The notes: a model not told the origin generated them from the sequence alone. DNA of 64,000 nucleotides from Phycisphaerales bacterium (GCA_029260455.1 JAJDDF010000008.1:62001-126000); one strand, 5' to 3'. Counted from the stretch's first letter, positions 20,105-29,732 are shown. A program made the numbers and translations.

Positions 20105-20884
20105 ATGTCCACTGAATCGTTACCGCTGAGGCTCCAGTTGGGGCTTCTTTTCGCCACTGCTGCCCTGGTCATGTTGCCCGCCAAGGCCCACGCCGACGCA
20201 CGGCGTTTCACCTTTGTCTACGAATCCACAACCCTGCCGGTCGGTGATATCGAATACGAGCAGTGGGCGACCTGGAAGACCGACAAAGACGACGATGAAA
20301 GCTTTGACCGCATCGATTTCCGTCACGAGCTCGAGTTTGGCATCGCTGAGAATCTTCAAGTCGGGCTGTATCTGAGTGACTGGCGCGTTGAGCGGAGTGA
20401 AAGCGTTGATAATGGTGCCGAGTGGCGCAACATGGCTGTCGAGATCATTATGTCGCTGACTGATCCCGTGACTGACCCGATCGGCTCCGCCCTGTACGGC
20501 GAGATCAAATTCGGCGATGAGCTCCTCGCGCTGGAAGGCAAGATCATCCTTCAGAAGAACATCGGCAAGTGGGTGTTCGCATGGAACGGAACTGTTGAGG
20601 CAGAATGGGAGGGGTCAGACTACAGCGAAGACAAAGGAGAATTCAAGCAGACACTTGGCGGCAGCTACCAGTTCAAGCCCGAGTTACTCGCAGGCTTCGA
20701 AGTACTGCACGAAATTGAATATGACGGTTGGTCAGAGTGGAGTGATCACGTTGTGTATCTCGGCCCGAACCTTTCGTATCGTGCCAAGGATTGGTGGATC
20801 ACAGCAACACCTCTCTTCCAGTTGACGAATATCGACAGCGAACCAAACTTCGAGCTTCGGCTCATCTTTGGAATCGACTTCTGA
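20105..20884 (+). CDS. Outer-membrane beta-barrel-like protein
   Basis: This is a 259-residue exported protein. An N-terminal signal peptide (LGLLFATAALVMLPAKAHA) is followed by alternating hydrophobic/polar strands and many aromatic residues, which suggests a beta-barrel of the outer membrane. The opening TTLPVGDIEYEQW and DFRHELEFGIAENLQVGLYL look like a known uncharacterised family, which I believe is DUF6662, but I cannot confirm this. The protein ends in GIDF, a typical C-terminal aromatic signal for barrel insertion. ATG 20105 has GGAG 7 bases upstream. The Fur-like palindrome before it implies iron-controlled expression. The gene overlaps the next cytochrome start by one base (TGATG). 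Confidence 0.65.
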   Translation: MSTESLPLRLQLGLLFATAALVMLPAKAHADARRFTFVYESTTLPVGDIEYEQWATWKTDKDDDESFDRIDFRHELEFGIAENLQVGLYLSDWRVERSESVDNGAEWRNMAVEIIMSLTDPVTDPIGSALYGEIKFGDELLALEGKIILQKNIGKWVFAWNGTVEAEWEGSDYSEDKGEFKQTLGGSYQFKPELLAGFEVLHEIEYDGWSEWSDHVVYLGPNLSYRAKDWWITATPLFQLTNIDSEPNFELRLIFGIDF

Positions 20885-21237
20885 TGCAAAGCCGCGCACT
20901 GTCACACAGCATCTGTGTCGCAAGCTTTCTGCTGACGAGCGTGGTCGTCGGATGCGAAACGACCAACCAGCTTGCCCCGAAAGTGAATCATGGAATGCTT
21001 CGAAAGGCGAATCTCGACGAGCAATCACTTGGCATGCTTCAAGAAGGCCGGCATCTGTACATCACCAGCTGCGCACGATGTCACAGTCCGGAGGCTGTGA
21101 CGTCCTATTCGCGCGAGCGGTGGAACTCGATTTTGCCACGCATGTCTATGAAAGCAGCGCTGTCACCTGAAGAACAGTTGGCGGTGACGGAATACGTCAT
21201 GACCGTTCTCACGGTCTATGAAAATGCACCCTCGTGA
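20884..21237 (+). CDS. Small cytochrome c lipoprotein
   Basis: This is a 117-residue protein with a lipoprotein signal (SFLLTSVVVGC, lipidated Cys at about 24) followed by a single c-type heme motif CARCH at about residue 60, in YITSCARCHSPEAVTSY. The end is an amphipathic helical stretch. A membrane-anchored electron carrier in the periplasm is likely. It is translationally coupled to the preceding barrel-like gene, so it shares the Fur-like control element. A link between an outer-membrane barrel and a heme carrier hints at a metal or extracellular-electron role, but this is inference only. Confidence 0.75.
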   Translation: MQSRALSHSICVASFLLTSVVVGCETTNQLAPKVNHGMLRKANLDEQSLGMLQEGRHLYITSCARCHSPEAVTSYSRERWNSILPRMSMKAALSPEEQLAVTEYVMTVLTVYENAPS

Positions 21238-21279
21238 TGCTTGTAGGAGTGGATCTACAACCAACGGGTGTATGTGTGA

Positions 21280-21759
21280 TCAATCGTCCGCTTGTTCTCC
21301 CCGCATCAACCGCGCGAAGATCATCACATGCGTCACCAGCAGCAACGGCACGAACATCGTTGGGATAAACCACGTCGCGCCCATCAGTGGAGCGACATCG
21401 GTGTGCCGAAGCGCATTGACCAGATCAATCGTGCCTACGAGATTGAACACCCACACCAGAGTGAACTTCACCTTCCAGCCGCTCTTGAGCGCGACAAAGG
21501 CAATCAGCGCAAGAACCCCTGTGGCAAGGTCGCCATACGCTGCCGGGTTGGCAAAGCCATCGGGCAAAGGCTGATCGACGACGCCCGGCACAAGAAAAGC
21601 CATGCCAAGATGCCGAAACATGTGCGGCAACGTCAGCCACGCCAGCGCATCACTCTTGGACTTGCCACTCAACCAGGGCGCGAGCATGAACCCCGCGATG
21701 ATCGCCCAGACGCCAATGCTCAATACGAACTGCAGCCCGAAAATCGAATCAGTATCCAT
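21280..21759 (-). CDS. Four-helix integral membrane protein of unknown function
   Basis: This is a 159-residue protein with about four hydrophobic segments: GLQFVLSIGVWAIIAGFML, a central amphipathic segment with HMFRHLGMAFLVPGVV, LATGVLALIAFVALKSG and TWFIPTMFVPLLLVTHVMI. ATG 21759 is preceded by GGAGG (GGAGGCGAACG then ATG), a strong ribosome site, so I prefer it to the upstream in-frame start at 21810, which would run into the tRNA-Leu. I do not recognise the family. It lies between the tRNA-Leu gene and the convergent cytochrome lipoprotein gene, with 42 bases between the ends. Confidence 0.65.
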   Translation of the reverse strand: MDTDSIFGLQFVLSIGVWAIIAGFMLAPWLSGKSKSDALAWLTLPHMFRHLGMAFLVPGVVDQPLPDGFANPAAYGDLATGVLALIAFVALKSGWKVKFTLVWVFNLVGTIDLVNALRHTDVAPLMGATWFIPTMFVPLLLVTHVMIFARLMRGEQADD

Positions 21760-21783
21760 CGTTCGCCTCCTTCTGCCAGCAAG

Positions 21784-21869
21784 TGGGCCCGGTGGGACTC
21801 GAACCCACACTCGCCTTTCGGCAAAGCGGATTTTAAGTCCGCTGCGTCTGCCAATTCCGCCACGGGCCC
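21784..21869 (-). tRNA. tRNA-Leu (UAA anticodon)
   Basis: The complement folds as a cloverleaf with acceptor arms GGGCCCG (21869-21863) and CGGGCCC (21791-21785). The anticodon loop is CTTAAAA with anticodon TAA, a long variable arm (class II) includes CTTTGCCGAAAGGCGAG, and the T-arm is GGTTCGAGTCC. Discriminator A at 21784; CCA is not encoded. Confidence 0.95.
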
Positions 21870-21944
21870 GGCGTTGTCATCATCCTACGTCACGCATCCG
21901 TATGGCGGGCATCTCCCCCGCCGCAGCGTGGTACCCTCCACGGC

Positions 21945-22454
21945 ATGAAACTGTTGCTCTGCATGCTTCTCTTGATGTCTCCCTGTGCGTTCCTCGGGTG
22001 CGCTCATTCACAACATGATGCGAAAGGCCGCGAGTCGATGTCAGAACACACCAAACTCCACGCCGCCGGCCCCTTCGATGTCAAGATCATTCCAACCGTT
22101 GCCGATGACCCTAGCCCCACGCCTGGTCGCATGATGCTCGACAAGACCTATCACGGCGATATGGACGGCCCAAGCACGGGCCAGATGCTCACCGCGATGA
22201 CCGAAGTGCGCGGCTCGGCGGGCTATGTCGCGATCGAACGCTTCGAGGGCACGCTGGCAGGCAAACGCGGCAGCTTCTTACTCCAACACTTCGCCATCAT
22301 GGCACGAGGTGAACCGAGCCAGAGAATCTCTGTCGTACCCGATTCCGCAACAGGTGAACTCGTCGGCCTGCGCGGCGAGATGGGCATCGATATCAAAGAG
22401 GGCGGCGCACACTTCTATACGCTTGACTATTGGTTTGAGCCGCAATCGGACTAA
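21945..22454 (+). CDS. DUF3224-family lipoprotein
   Basis: This is a 169-residue lipoprotein with an N-terminal signal (MKLLLCMLLLMSPCAFLGC, lipobox FLGC). The mature part resembles the DUF3224 family: a small beta-barrel of about 120 residues with MLTAMTEVRGSAGYVAIERF, GSFLLQHFAIM and a final GEMGIDIKEGGAHFYTLDY. The fold is a lipocalin-like barrel in solved members, but the ligand is not known. A TACCCT box lies 7 bases before the ATG with no Shine-Dalgarno, so a leaderless transcript is possible. It ends directly against the convergent DinB gene, whose stop codon begins at the next base. Confidence 0.75.
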   Translation: MKLLLCMLLLMSPCAFLGCAHSQHDAKGRESMSEHTKLHAAGPFDVKIIPTVADDPSPTPGRMMLDKTYHGDMDGPSTGQMLTAMTEVRGSAGYVAIERFEGTLAGKRGSFLLQHFAIMARGEPSQRISVVPDSATGELVGLRGEMGIDIKEGGAHFYTLDYWFEPQSD

Positions 22455-22994
22455 TCAACGCGGCCTTGGCGGGTCGAGAATCGACAAGTACGCAGTCCAC
22501 ACCCCCACTTCCGCTTTGTGCTGATGTGCCAATGCCTTACAGATGTGCCCGATGTGGTGCAGATCATGGACGACCCATGTAGACAAGAGTTGTTCGAGTG
22601 TGACCGGGCCGAGGTCGGGGTGGACGCCGGGCTTTGTGAGATTGTCAGGTGTGAGCGGCAACGTGCGCAACTCGGCAATATTTTTCTCACGCAACGATTC
22701 GAACAGATCGAGCAGTTCCGAAAGCGACTTGTCCCGGCACAGCGCGTGATGCCCCGCGCGGTCAAAGGGGACGAAGGTAGGCGGCCCGCCCGCCGCATCG
22801 AGAATCATCTTGGCTCTGGGGATCCAATCGGTCTGTTCGCCAATAATGTAATGCCCGACAATATCATGTGGTGACCATGTGTTTTCGCCATAGTTGGCGT
22901 GCGTCCACGCGGGGTAGAGACCCCCAAGCAGCGTGCGCACAATAGCCGGCGTGCGGGCCAGGACGTCGGCATCGCGGTCGAGATCGAAATTCAT
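22455..22994 (-). CDS. DinB-family protein
   Basis: This is a 179-residue protein with the four-helix DinB-like fold. Typical histidines at three positions can bind a divalent metal: HDIVGHYI near residue 46, AGHHALC in the middle and VHDLHHIGHICKALA near the end. The family includes bacillithiol-dependent transferases, damage-inducible proteins and mycothiol-dependent enzymes, and its members often have no assigned substrate. The ATG at 22994 has GGGGGACCC upstream but no strong ribosome site. The gene is convergent with the lipoprotein gene, with no spacer. Confidence 0.8.
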   Translation of the reverse strand: MNFDLDRDADVLARTPAIVRTLLGGLYPAWTHANYGENTWSPHDIVGHYIIGEQTDWIPRAKMILDAAGGPPTFVPFDRAGHHALCRDKSLSELLDLFESLREKNIAELRTLPLTPDNLTKPGVHPDLGPVTLEQLLSTWVVHDLHHIGHICKALAHQHKAEVGVWTAYLSILDPPRPR

Positions 22995-23076
22995 GGGTCC
23001 CCCAGGGAAAGATTTTGGACGCGCAGTTGACGTTTCGCGGTTTGTTACCGATCATAGGGGTGTTCAGTCGAACAAT

Positions 23077-23166
23077 GGACGGGTGGCCGAGCGGCTGAAG
23101 GCACCGGTTTGCTAAACCGACGTGCGGGGTAAACCCGTACCGCGGGTTCGAATCCCGCCCCGTCCG
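23077..23166 (+). tRNA. tRNA-Ser (GCU anticodon)
   Basis: The acceptor arms are GGACGGG (23077-23083) and CCCGTCC (23159-23165) with discriminator G at 23166. The anticodon loop TTGCTAA gives GCT. The long variable arm (class II) reads CGTGCGGGGTAAACCCGTACCG and the T-arm is GCGGGTTCGAATCCCGC. CCA is not encoded. Confidence 0.95.
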
Positions 23167-23503
23167 CTTTGTTTTGATGTGCTCCCTCGAGGGTGGAGAC
23201 TTCATGTCGTCAGTGAGCGCCATCAAACGCGCGTAAAAAGGGTCGGTGATGACTCTCGAATTGATTCAGTTGAATGTCGAAACAGAAAATCAGAGGCGCA
23301 GCAACCGATCAGTCTCACATTTCTTTGCCTTCATCACAACTCCGTAATCAAAGTGGAACACTCTTGCCTAGAAACGAACTCGTATTGGGGGGTTCCCTTG
23401 CTGGTAGACTGAGAGTTCGGGTCGGGCTGGGTATTGGGTTTCGATACACGATTGAATAGGCGAGGCTCGCGGTGCTTGCTCTCATTCGACTCAGGTTCAT
23501 GTT
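23167..23503. other. Intergenic region, no feature seen
   Basis: About 337 bases between the tRNA-Ser and the glycosyltransferase gene hold no convincing reading frame, hairpin terminator or strong promoter. The open frames here are short and have no ribosome site. Confidence 0.4.
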
Positions 23504-25936
23504 GTGACCACGCAAACGCTTGCGAATGACGCGCGTCTTGATGATCTCGCTGCTGCTGGTCAGCTTTGGCCGCTGCTTGCAGCGTGTGAGCGCCGGTTGG
23601 CAGATGATCCAAGTGCTGAGCGCGCACGGACGTATCGCGGTGCGGCGCTTGCCGGGCTCGGTGTGGGTGAACTTGCGCTGGAGTCGATTGAAGGGCTCGA
23701 CACCGCCGATGCGAAAGACATCCGCAAGGCGTCGGTATCGATGCCCTCAAGCCGCAACACGCCTCACCATGCAATCGATGTGTGCGAGAAGAACCTCGCT
23801 GCAATTGGTGAATATGCAAGAGAACTGCGCGATGCATTTGATGGCTGGGCGGGCGCAGTTCGTGTTGGAGAGCGCCGGTTCTTTCGTTGTGGTGATGGAA
23901 ATGTGCTCTGTGATTGCGCAGGGCGTCTTACATCTGCGCGAGATGAGCAACACGCGGCCAGGTCGGTGCCTCTCGGGTTCAGTGTGCCAGAGGCGAACAC
24001 CAATGTCAGTGAACTGCCCGGGATGCTGGTCATCGCAGGCGGGCGCACGCCATGGTTGATTGACCGGGTTCTGGGCGCGCTGCGCGGTGGTTGTCAGGGA
24101 TACTCACCGCGAGTGTTTATCGTGGAACCACTCGGCGCATCTGCTGTGCTTGATGGACTTGCGATGGCAGATTTCTCAGTGATGTTGCGCACTGCCTCAA
24201 CGCGCTGGCTTGTCGGGCCGGGTGCGGCGGATGACCTGCGCGACACGCTCATGGAAGTACTTGAGTGGAAGCTCCCTGCGGGCGTGATTTCTGTCGATGC
24301 GAACGAGTCCATCGCAGGCGCAATTAAAGATGCGACTCATGCACAGTTGGACATGCACCGTGAGTTGACCGAGGCAGCTCGGCGTGATTGCATGACGCTT
24401 ACTCGCGAGCACTGGCAGAAACGTTTTGAGAGTGCAATTGACACCAACAACAATCCGTTACATGTGTTACTGCCTGCAACTCGGTACTCGAGTTTTGTTC
24501 GGCACGCGATGGAAGACCTCGCGGGCGCCATTCGGCGTTCGGGGCACGAGGCCACAGTGCTGCTTGAACCTGCGGATGATCTGCGCCCCGCTGCGACTTT
24601 TGAACTTGGTGCGCATGTCAAGGTGCAGCCCGATCTGACCATCACCGCCAACTGGCCGCGGGCAACGCGGACAAATGCGTGGCCTGCGGGGGCACCAGCG
24701 GTGTGTTGGGTGCAGGACATGCTCGGGCATGTGCTGGACCCGGGGCTCGGTGCTGCACAGGGTGAACTTGATTTCATGGCAGGACTTGTCAACGGTGCCA
24801 TGTTTCGTGATTTTGGGTATCCCAAGGAACGAGCGGTGTTTCTCAGCACGCCGGCGTGTCCGGTGAAGTTTCATGATGCGCCCACCAGAATGCCCGTCGA
24901 TCGTGTTGATGTTGCCTACGTCAGTCATCAGAGCGAGTCGCCCGAGGCAATGGTCGAGCGCGTAAAACAGCTTGCACAGAGTTCAACAGAGCGAACACTC
25001 ATTGAACGAATCGCAGGCGAAGTGCAATTGCAGGTCGAAGGTGGACACAACGAGGCAATCACATACCACCTGCTTGAAAAGCTTACGGAGTCCTGTACCA
25101 ATGACATCATCGGGCGAGCCAACACCGCAACGGTGAGCCGTCTCATGCTGATGTTAACGATGCCATTGGCTGAGCGGGCACATCGTCACACGACTCTCCG
25201 TTGGGCGGCGTCCGCATGTAAACGCCACGGGCTCGTGCTTGGCCTTTACGGTGATGGTTGGGAACGGACACGTTTCAAATCGCATGCGCGCGGGCGCCTT
25301 GAACACAGTGAAGCACTGCGCGCGATCTATCAGAGCGCCGGGTGCCATCTGCATGCTTCGCTGTCGACCAACGCACACCAACGGGTGTTTGAATGTGCAC
25401 TCTCGGGTGGGCTCATGCTTCGGCGGGGACCGTCGCCCGATGGGGCGGTGGTTCTCCAGACGCAACAGTGCATACTTGCAATTGGTGAGCCAGACTTTGA
25501 GCGCATCGGGTATCACGGCTATCTCATTGCCACGGGGGACGATCCACTGGAACCAGATGCGGGTGTCTACGACGTTGTCCGGCTTTGCAACACTCTTGGG
25601 CGCAAAGTCCGCCCAGCATACGACCACGAAGGCACATTGATTCGCCCCGAGTGGCTCGATCGCACGCAGGCGACCGCGGTGCGGAAGTGGCTCCCGGAGA
25701 TACCACTTGAACAATTTCCCGACTGGTCATTTGACCGGGGGCAGCAAACGCTGTTCTGCAACGAAACAGAGCTTGAAGAGATGATCTTGCGCGCTGTTCA
25801 TGATGCGCATTGGCGGCGTGAGACGGTCGCACAACATCGCGAGCGCGTGCTGGCATTCAATACGACGGACAGTTTCTGGTCGCGGCTACTTCATTCGATT
25901 CGAGCAGGCTTACATTCGTCGGGTGAGTATTCGTGA
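23504..25936 (+). CDS. Glycosyltransferase with CgeB-like C-terminal domain
   Basis: This is an 810-residue protein, starting with GTG. Residues about 1-70 are helical with TPR-like spacing. Residues about 180-280 form a Rossmann-like segment (GMLVIAGGRTPWLIDRV). Residues about 310-800 resemble glycosyltransferases of the CgeB type, including CWVQDMLGHV, LGLYGDGWERTRFKSHARG and the donor-binding-like HASLSTNAHQRVFECALSGG. Such enzymes decorate spore coat, flagellin or surface glycans. No signal peptide or membrane segment is seen, so it is cytoplasmic. It is the first gene of a six-gene surface-glycan type cluster, and 13 bases separate it from the next. Acceptor and sugar are unknown. Confidence 0.75.
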   Translation: MTTQTLANDARLDDLAAAGQLWPLLAACERRLADDPSAERARTYRGAALAGLGVGELALESIEGLDTADAKDIRKASVSMPSSRNTPHHAIDVCEKNLAAIGEYARELRDAFDGWAGAVRVGERRFFRCGDGNVLCDCAGRLTSARDEQHAARSVPLGFSVPEANTNVSELPGMLVIAGGRTPWLIDRVLGALRGGCQGYSPRVFIVEPLGASAVLDGLAMADFSVMLRTASTRWLVGPGAADDLRDTLMEVLEWKLPAGVISVDANESIAGAIKDATHAQLDMHRELTEAARRDCMTLTREHWQKRFESAIDTNNNPLHVLLPATRYSSFVRHAMEDLAGAIRRSGHEATVLLEPADDLRPAATFELGAHVKVQPDLTITANWPRATRTNAWPAGAPAVCWVQDMLGHVLDPGLGAAQGELDFMAGLVNGAMFRDFGYPKERAVFLSTPACPVKFHDAPTRMPVDRVDVAYVSHQSESPEAMVERVKQLAQSSTERTLIERIAGEVQLQVEGGHNEAITYHLLEKLTESCTNDIIGRANTATVSRLMLMLTMPLAERAHRHTTLRWAASACKRHGLVLGLYGDGWERTRFKSHARGRLEHSEALRAIYQSAGCHLHASLSTNAHQRVFECALSGGLMLRRGPSPDGAVVLQTQQCILAIGEPDFERIGYHGYLIATGDDPLEPDAGVYDVVRLCNTLGRKVRPAYDHEGTLIRPEWLDRTQATAVRKWLPEIPLEQFPDWSFDRGQQTLFCNETELEEMILRAVHDAHWRRETVAQHRERVLAFNTTDSFWSRLLHSIRAGLHSSGEYS

Positions 25937-25949
25937 AGGTAAGCATGTT

Positions 25950-28862
25950 GTGAAGCGGACGCAGACTGAGTCACCGGTTGTCTTGTACGGGTGCCGAGGC
26001 CGGGTGGATCAATTTCGTGGCGTTCCTGCGGAACTTGAATCGCGCGGGCTTGCTACACACTACGAACGGCTGTGGGGCGATGAGATTGCCTTTGGTGGAC
26101 ACGCGCATCCCTGCGCAATTCGTCTTGCGGGAGCGGTCGTGTGCGCCGACCTCACGCACAACGGGCACGTGCGTATTGTGCGCATGGCGCGACACTATGA
26201 AACGCCCAGCGTGCTGCTTGTCGATGGTGTTGTTGAGTGGTCAAACGTGATGCTCAATCGCTGGCTTGGGTTCCGACATTTGCGACCTGCGCCCGAAGAT
26301 ATTGTGCTGTGCTCGGGGACAATCCACGCGGAAATCCTTGCCAAGATGGGCAACACCGTTGTCACGACCGGCTTGCCGAGACTCGATGGCTTCGCCGAGA
26401 CTGTTGCTCGGATTCGCAAGCAACAGGAATGCACAGCCCACAAGTGTGTGCTTGTCGCGACTGCGAATTTTCCGGCGGTCCAGGAGACTGCGCGAGCGCG
26501 AATCTTGATGTGCCTTGAAACGCTGCGCGATGCGTTGCTGAAGATGAATATCGGTGTAATGTGGCGATTGACAGGTGGACTTTGTAAGACGCTGGGCGTC
26601 GAACGCGACACACGCCCGCTTGTTGAATCGCTTGCGCGCACCGATGCGCTTCTCACGACGGCGTCGACTGTTGCTGTTGAGGGGATGCTTGCAAATGTCC
26701 CGACGTGCGTGGTGCACCCTCATCCCTGGCCTTTGTGGGTTCCGGGGGCATGGGTGTGGTCGCCAACGGTGATGTATATCGCGAACGATGAACAACAAGG
26801 TGAGGTTCAACGCCGGCTCGCAGAGAGCGAAGCAGTATGCCAGGTTGCCGCTGATGGAATCGCTCGGCGTTGTAAGGATATTGATCCCGCTACCATCACG
26901 ACGTGCAAGCCGTTACGTCAACAGGCAACGGAAGTGGTTGAGGCGCTCCTTTCGCCTGATGAATCGCGATTGGCCGCGCAGCAAAGATTGCTTGACGGCA
27001 TGCACACACAGGACAGTGCGGCACGGGTCGCAGAGGCGCTGGAGCAGGTTGTTTCTAGAAAACCTGGAGTGTTCGATGATGCCAAGGAGCGGGCTGCGCT
27101 CGAGCCGATCGGACCAACGTTGATCCGCAGCGCAGACCGTTCAGAGGTAAAAACAGTGGTGAGCCTTGTCGTATCGCGCGATCGACCCGTGAGCGCTATA
27201 GCATCATGGTCGCGATGCATGGGGAAAACATTTGCAAGCACTCCAACGCTTGGCTATCAGTTTCACACGCTGCACGTCACGACGAACCCTATCCAATATG
27301 TTGAATCGAGCCCGGCATTTGATTCAGATGATCCTCAACAGCATGTCCTGACACTCGAACCGACCGAGGGAACAGCCGCACGTTTGCGGCGGATCGTGGA
27401 TGCGCTCGCCGCGCTCAAGGCCGATGTCGTCATCCCAAATGAAGGAGACCTCGCGTTTGCTGCGTGCGCACACTTGCGAAATAGCGGCGCCCGGACTGTT
27501 GTCGTTGCACACCACGATGCGAGTTCACTGCGCCAAGAACTTGCCCAATACACCGGCCTGGATGCGATCGTGCACGCTGGTCCAGAATACGCTTCGATTC
27601 CGGACTGGCTTTCGGATGTACTCCCCGGTGGGCCAGATGCTCGCATCGCCTACGGCGTACCAGTGCACGACGGCCAATGCCCGCGGCATGCAGCGCCGCT
27701 GAAGATCGTCAGTATCGGAACGGTGATGCATGATCAGATGCGCGTCTTTGATCTGATTCCCTTATTAGCGCACTTGCAACGAAACCGCGTTGCGTTTCAT
27801 TTTCATCTCATAGGCGATGGCCCCGATCTCGATGCATGGATCAAGCGGGCAGCTGCCGAGGGGCTAGGTGAAGACGTCGTGACCGTGCATGGCCAGTTAG
27901 CACCTTGGGAAGTTGAGCTGTTGCTTAAGCATGCTGACTTCAGCGTGCTTGCCACTGAGATGGAAGGCGCAGGCATGGCGATGCCAGAAGCGATGGGCAT
28001 CGGGGTGGTGCCGTGTGTAACAGATGCAAGCGTCGGTGCCTCGCAGCTCATCCGTGACGGCGTTGAGGGCGTGGTTGTCCCGGTGGGCGCGATGCGAGTA
28101 ATGGCAGAGCGCATCGCGAAACTGTCTCATCACCCTGATGCACTGACCGCAATGTCCTGCGCAGCGCGATCGCGCATCACGTCTGAAGGACTCGATGCCA
28201 ATCAAATGGCGATGCGCTACGCTGTGATCTTTGATGAAGTGATTCAAGATAGATTACCGAAAGTACCCAACGACGACGCAGTTCGGCTGCAACCCGCAAA
28301 AATCATCCGTCATTCTGATGATGCGCCAGCCTGTGACCAGTGGCTGCGCGAAAGCCTCGCGGCAAGTGGATATATTTCGATTGCCGATGGTACGCCTAAG
28401 GCTGGGTGTGATGCGGTCTTGGTACGGGCGTGTGATCGGCGCCCGACACTTGAAGATGTCCGCACCTGGCGGGCCGCTGGGCTCGGTGTCGCAATCTCAC
28501 CAAACCTCTCTCTTGATGAAAGCGAACTTCGAGCAGAGCGCGCACTGTTCGATTTATGCGATCGAGGATTCCGTCGCGTAGCGCTGTGTACTGCGCCTGG
28601 ACATACGCAGCGGATCGCTCGGTTGATCGAACACGGGCCCCCCATTGTGGGTTTCATTGATGAATTGGCCTTGCAAGGTGATACGCATATGGGCTTGCCA
28701 GTCGTAGCACCGGAGGACGCGGTGCGTGTGCTCGCACCTGATGCCGTGTTGCTCATCGGCAGCAATAGTGAGCCCGCGCTTTTGAAGACGTGCGCCCCAC
28801 TGCACGAATCTGGAGTCCCTCTTGAATGTGTAGACATCGCACCGGTCGATCGATTCCTGTAA
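25950..28862 (+). CDS. Multi-domain glycosyltransferase with AG-x-H-T module
   Basis: This is a 970-residue protein with at least three parts. Residues about 10-330 form a glycerophosphotransferase/glycosyltransferase-like region (DIVLCSGTIHAEILAK, TGLPRLDG). Residues about 430-770 are a GT4-type domain with LKIVSIGTVMHDQMRVFDLI, FHFHLIGDGPDLDAWIK and the EX7E-like EMEGAGMAMPEAMGIGVVP. From residue 875 to the end there is a Rossmann-like module with APGHT, shared with three other proteins of the cluster. GTG 25950 is chosen because GAAGG lies about 10 bases upstream; further upstream starts overlap the previous gene. A surface polysaccharide or glycoprotein role is inferred from the neighbours. 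Confidence 0.75.
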   Translation: MKRTQTESPVVLYGCRGRVDQFRGVPAELESRGLATHYERLWGDEIAFGGHAHPCAIRLAGAVVCADLTHNGHVRIVRMARHYETPSVLLVDGVVEWSNVMLNRWLGFRHLRPAPEDIVLCSGTIHAEILAKMGNTVVTTGLPRLDGFAETVARIRKQQECTAHKCVLVATANFPAVQETARARILMCLETLRDALLKMNIGVMWRLTGGLCKTLGVERDTRPLVESLARTDALLTTASTVAVEGMLANVPTCVVHPHPWPLWVPGAWVWSPTVMYIANDEQQGEVQRRLAESEAVCQVAADGIARRCKDIDPATITTCKPLRQQATEVVEALLSPDESRLAAQQRLLDGMHTQDSAARVAEALEQVVSRKPGVFDDAKERAALEPIGPTLIRSADRSEVKTVVSLVVSRDRPVSAIASWSRCMGKTFASTPTLGYQFHTLHVTTNPIQYVESSPAFDSDDPQQHVLTLEPTEGTAARLRRIVDALAALKADVVIPNEGDLAFAACAHLRNSGARTVVVAHHDASSLRQELAQYTGLDAIVHAGPEYASIPDWLSDVLPGGPDARIAYGVPVHDGQCPRHAAPLKIVSIGTVMHDQMRVFDLIPLLAHLQRNRVAFHFHLIGDGPDLDAWIKRAAAEGLGEDVVTVHGQLAPWEVELLLKHADFSVLATEMEGAGMAMPEAMGIGVVPCVTDASVGASQLIRDGVEGVVVPVGAMRVMAERIAKLSHHPDALTAMSCAARSRITSEGLDANQMAMRYAVIFDEVIQDRLPKVPNDDAVRLQPAKIIRHSDDAPACDQWLRESLAASGYISIADGTPKAGCDAVLVRACDRRPTLEDVRTWRAAGLGVAISPNLSLDESELRAERALFDLCDRGFRRVALCTAPGHTQRIARLIEHGPPIVGFIDELALQGDTHMGLPVVAPEDAVRVLAPDAVLLIGSNSEPALLKTCAPLHESGVPLECVDIAPVDRFL

Positions 28863-28925
28863 CTGGTAAGATCGTCGCGATGGACCAGATAATCGTCAAC
28901 CCCGAACATGCTTGGAGGCACGGTC

Positions 28926-29732
28926 ATGGGTACAGCTGCGGATACAAAAACAATCACCGAATCCAAGACACATGCACACACCGATGTGCAAGCAGCGATC
29001 AAAGATGTGTGTCACCCACTCATTTCCCCAGGCCCACTTGAAGCAGACGATCCTGTAGAGCATGTGAAATACAAGCTCGGCAATGCCGCCATATGCACCT
29101 GGCCCTACCCGCATTTCGTATGCGAAGATGTCTTTCCGCAGTCGTTCTATAAGGAGATGCTCACCCGGTTCCCGGCAGATGAACACCTGTTCCCGCTGAA
29201 TGACATCTACCCCAAGCGCCTGAGCCTGCGGATCGGTGTGCCGGACCAACTCGATGCGATCCCGGAACCCGACCGGCTGTTCTGGCGAGCCCTCGGGCAA
29301 CGTCTCGGGTCGCGGTCATTCATGCGCTTTGTGCTGCGACTGTATGACCCGCTGTTCGAGCAGCGCTTCGGTGAAATTGTCGAGCCGCACATCTATCTGC
29401 ACAGCGACGTCGATTCCTACGGCATTGGGCCGCACGTCGATATCTACTACAAAGTGGTGAGCTTGATTTTCTATCTCCCGGATGAACCTCAGCCTGACTT
29501 GAACGCCGCCTCGGTGCTCGTAAAAACCGATGACAACCTCGACGTCCGCGAGCCCTTCGAAGAATCCTGGGAAGGCTTCCGAGCCGCATGTACCGTGCCG
29601 TTCAAACCAAACATCCTCTTTTCGTTTGGTGTGACTCGGGAAAGTTGGCATGGCGTGCGTCCCAACCCGCAAGAGATTCCTCGGCGCAGCATGCAGTATT
29701 TCATCATGCTGCCACAGAATGCCCGCAAGTAG
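28926..29732 (+). CDS. 2-oxoglutarate/Fe(II)-dependent dioxygenase
   Basis: This is a 268-residue enzyme of the prolyl-4-hydroxylase-like 2OG-Fe(II) oxygenase superfamily. The metal triad is visible as His and Asp in IGPHVDIYYK, with the distal His in ESWHGVRPN. The 2OG-binding Arg is in RRSMQYFIML. These enzymes hydroxylate amino acids, sugars or lipids using O2 and 2-oxoglutarate. ATG 28926 has GGAGG seven bases upstream and is preferred to the in-frame ATG at 28908. The gene follows the multi-domain glycosyltransferase after 63 bases and converges with the methyltransferase gene, with 10 bases between the ends. A hydroxylation step in glycan or peptide decoration is inferred. Confidence 0.85.
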   Translation: MGTAADTKTITESKTHAHTDVQAAIKDVCHPLISPGPLEADDPVEHVKYKLGNAAICTWPYPHFVCEDVFPQSFYKEMLTRFPADEHLFPLNDIYPKRLSLRIGVPDQLDAIPEPDRLFWRALGQRLGSRSFMRFVLRLYDPLFEQRFGEIVEPHIYLHSDVDSYGIGPHVDIYYKVVSLIFYLPDEPQPDLNAASVLVKTDDNLDVREPFEESWEGFRAACTVPFKPNILFSFGVTRESWHGVRPNPQEIPRRSMQYFIMLPQNARK

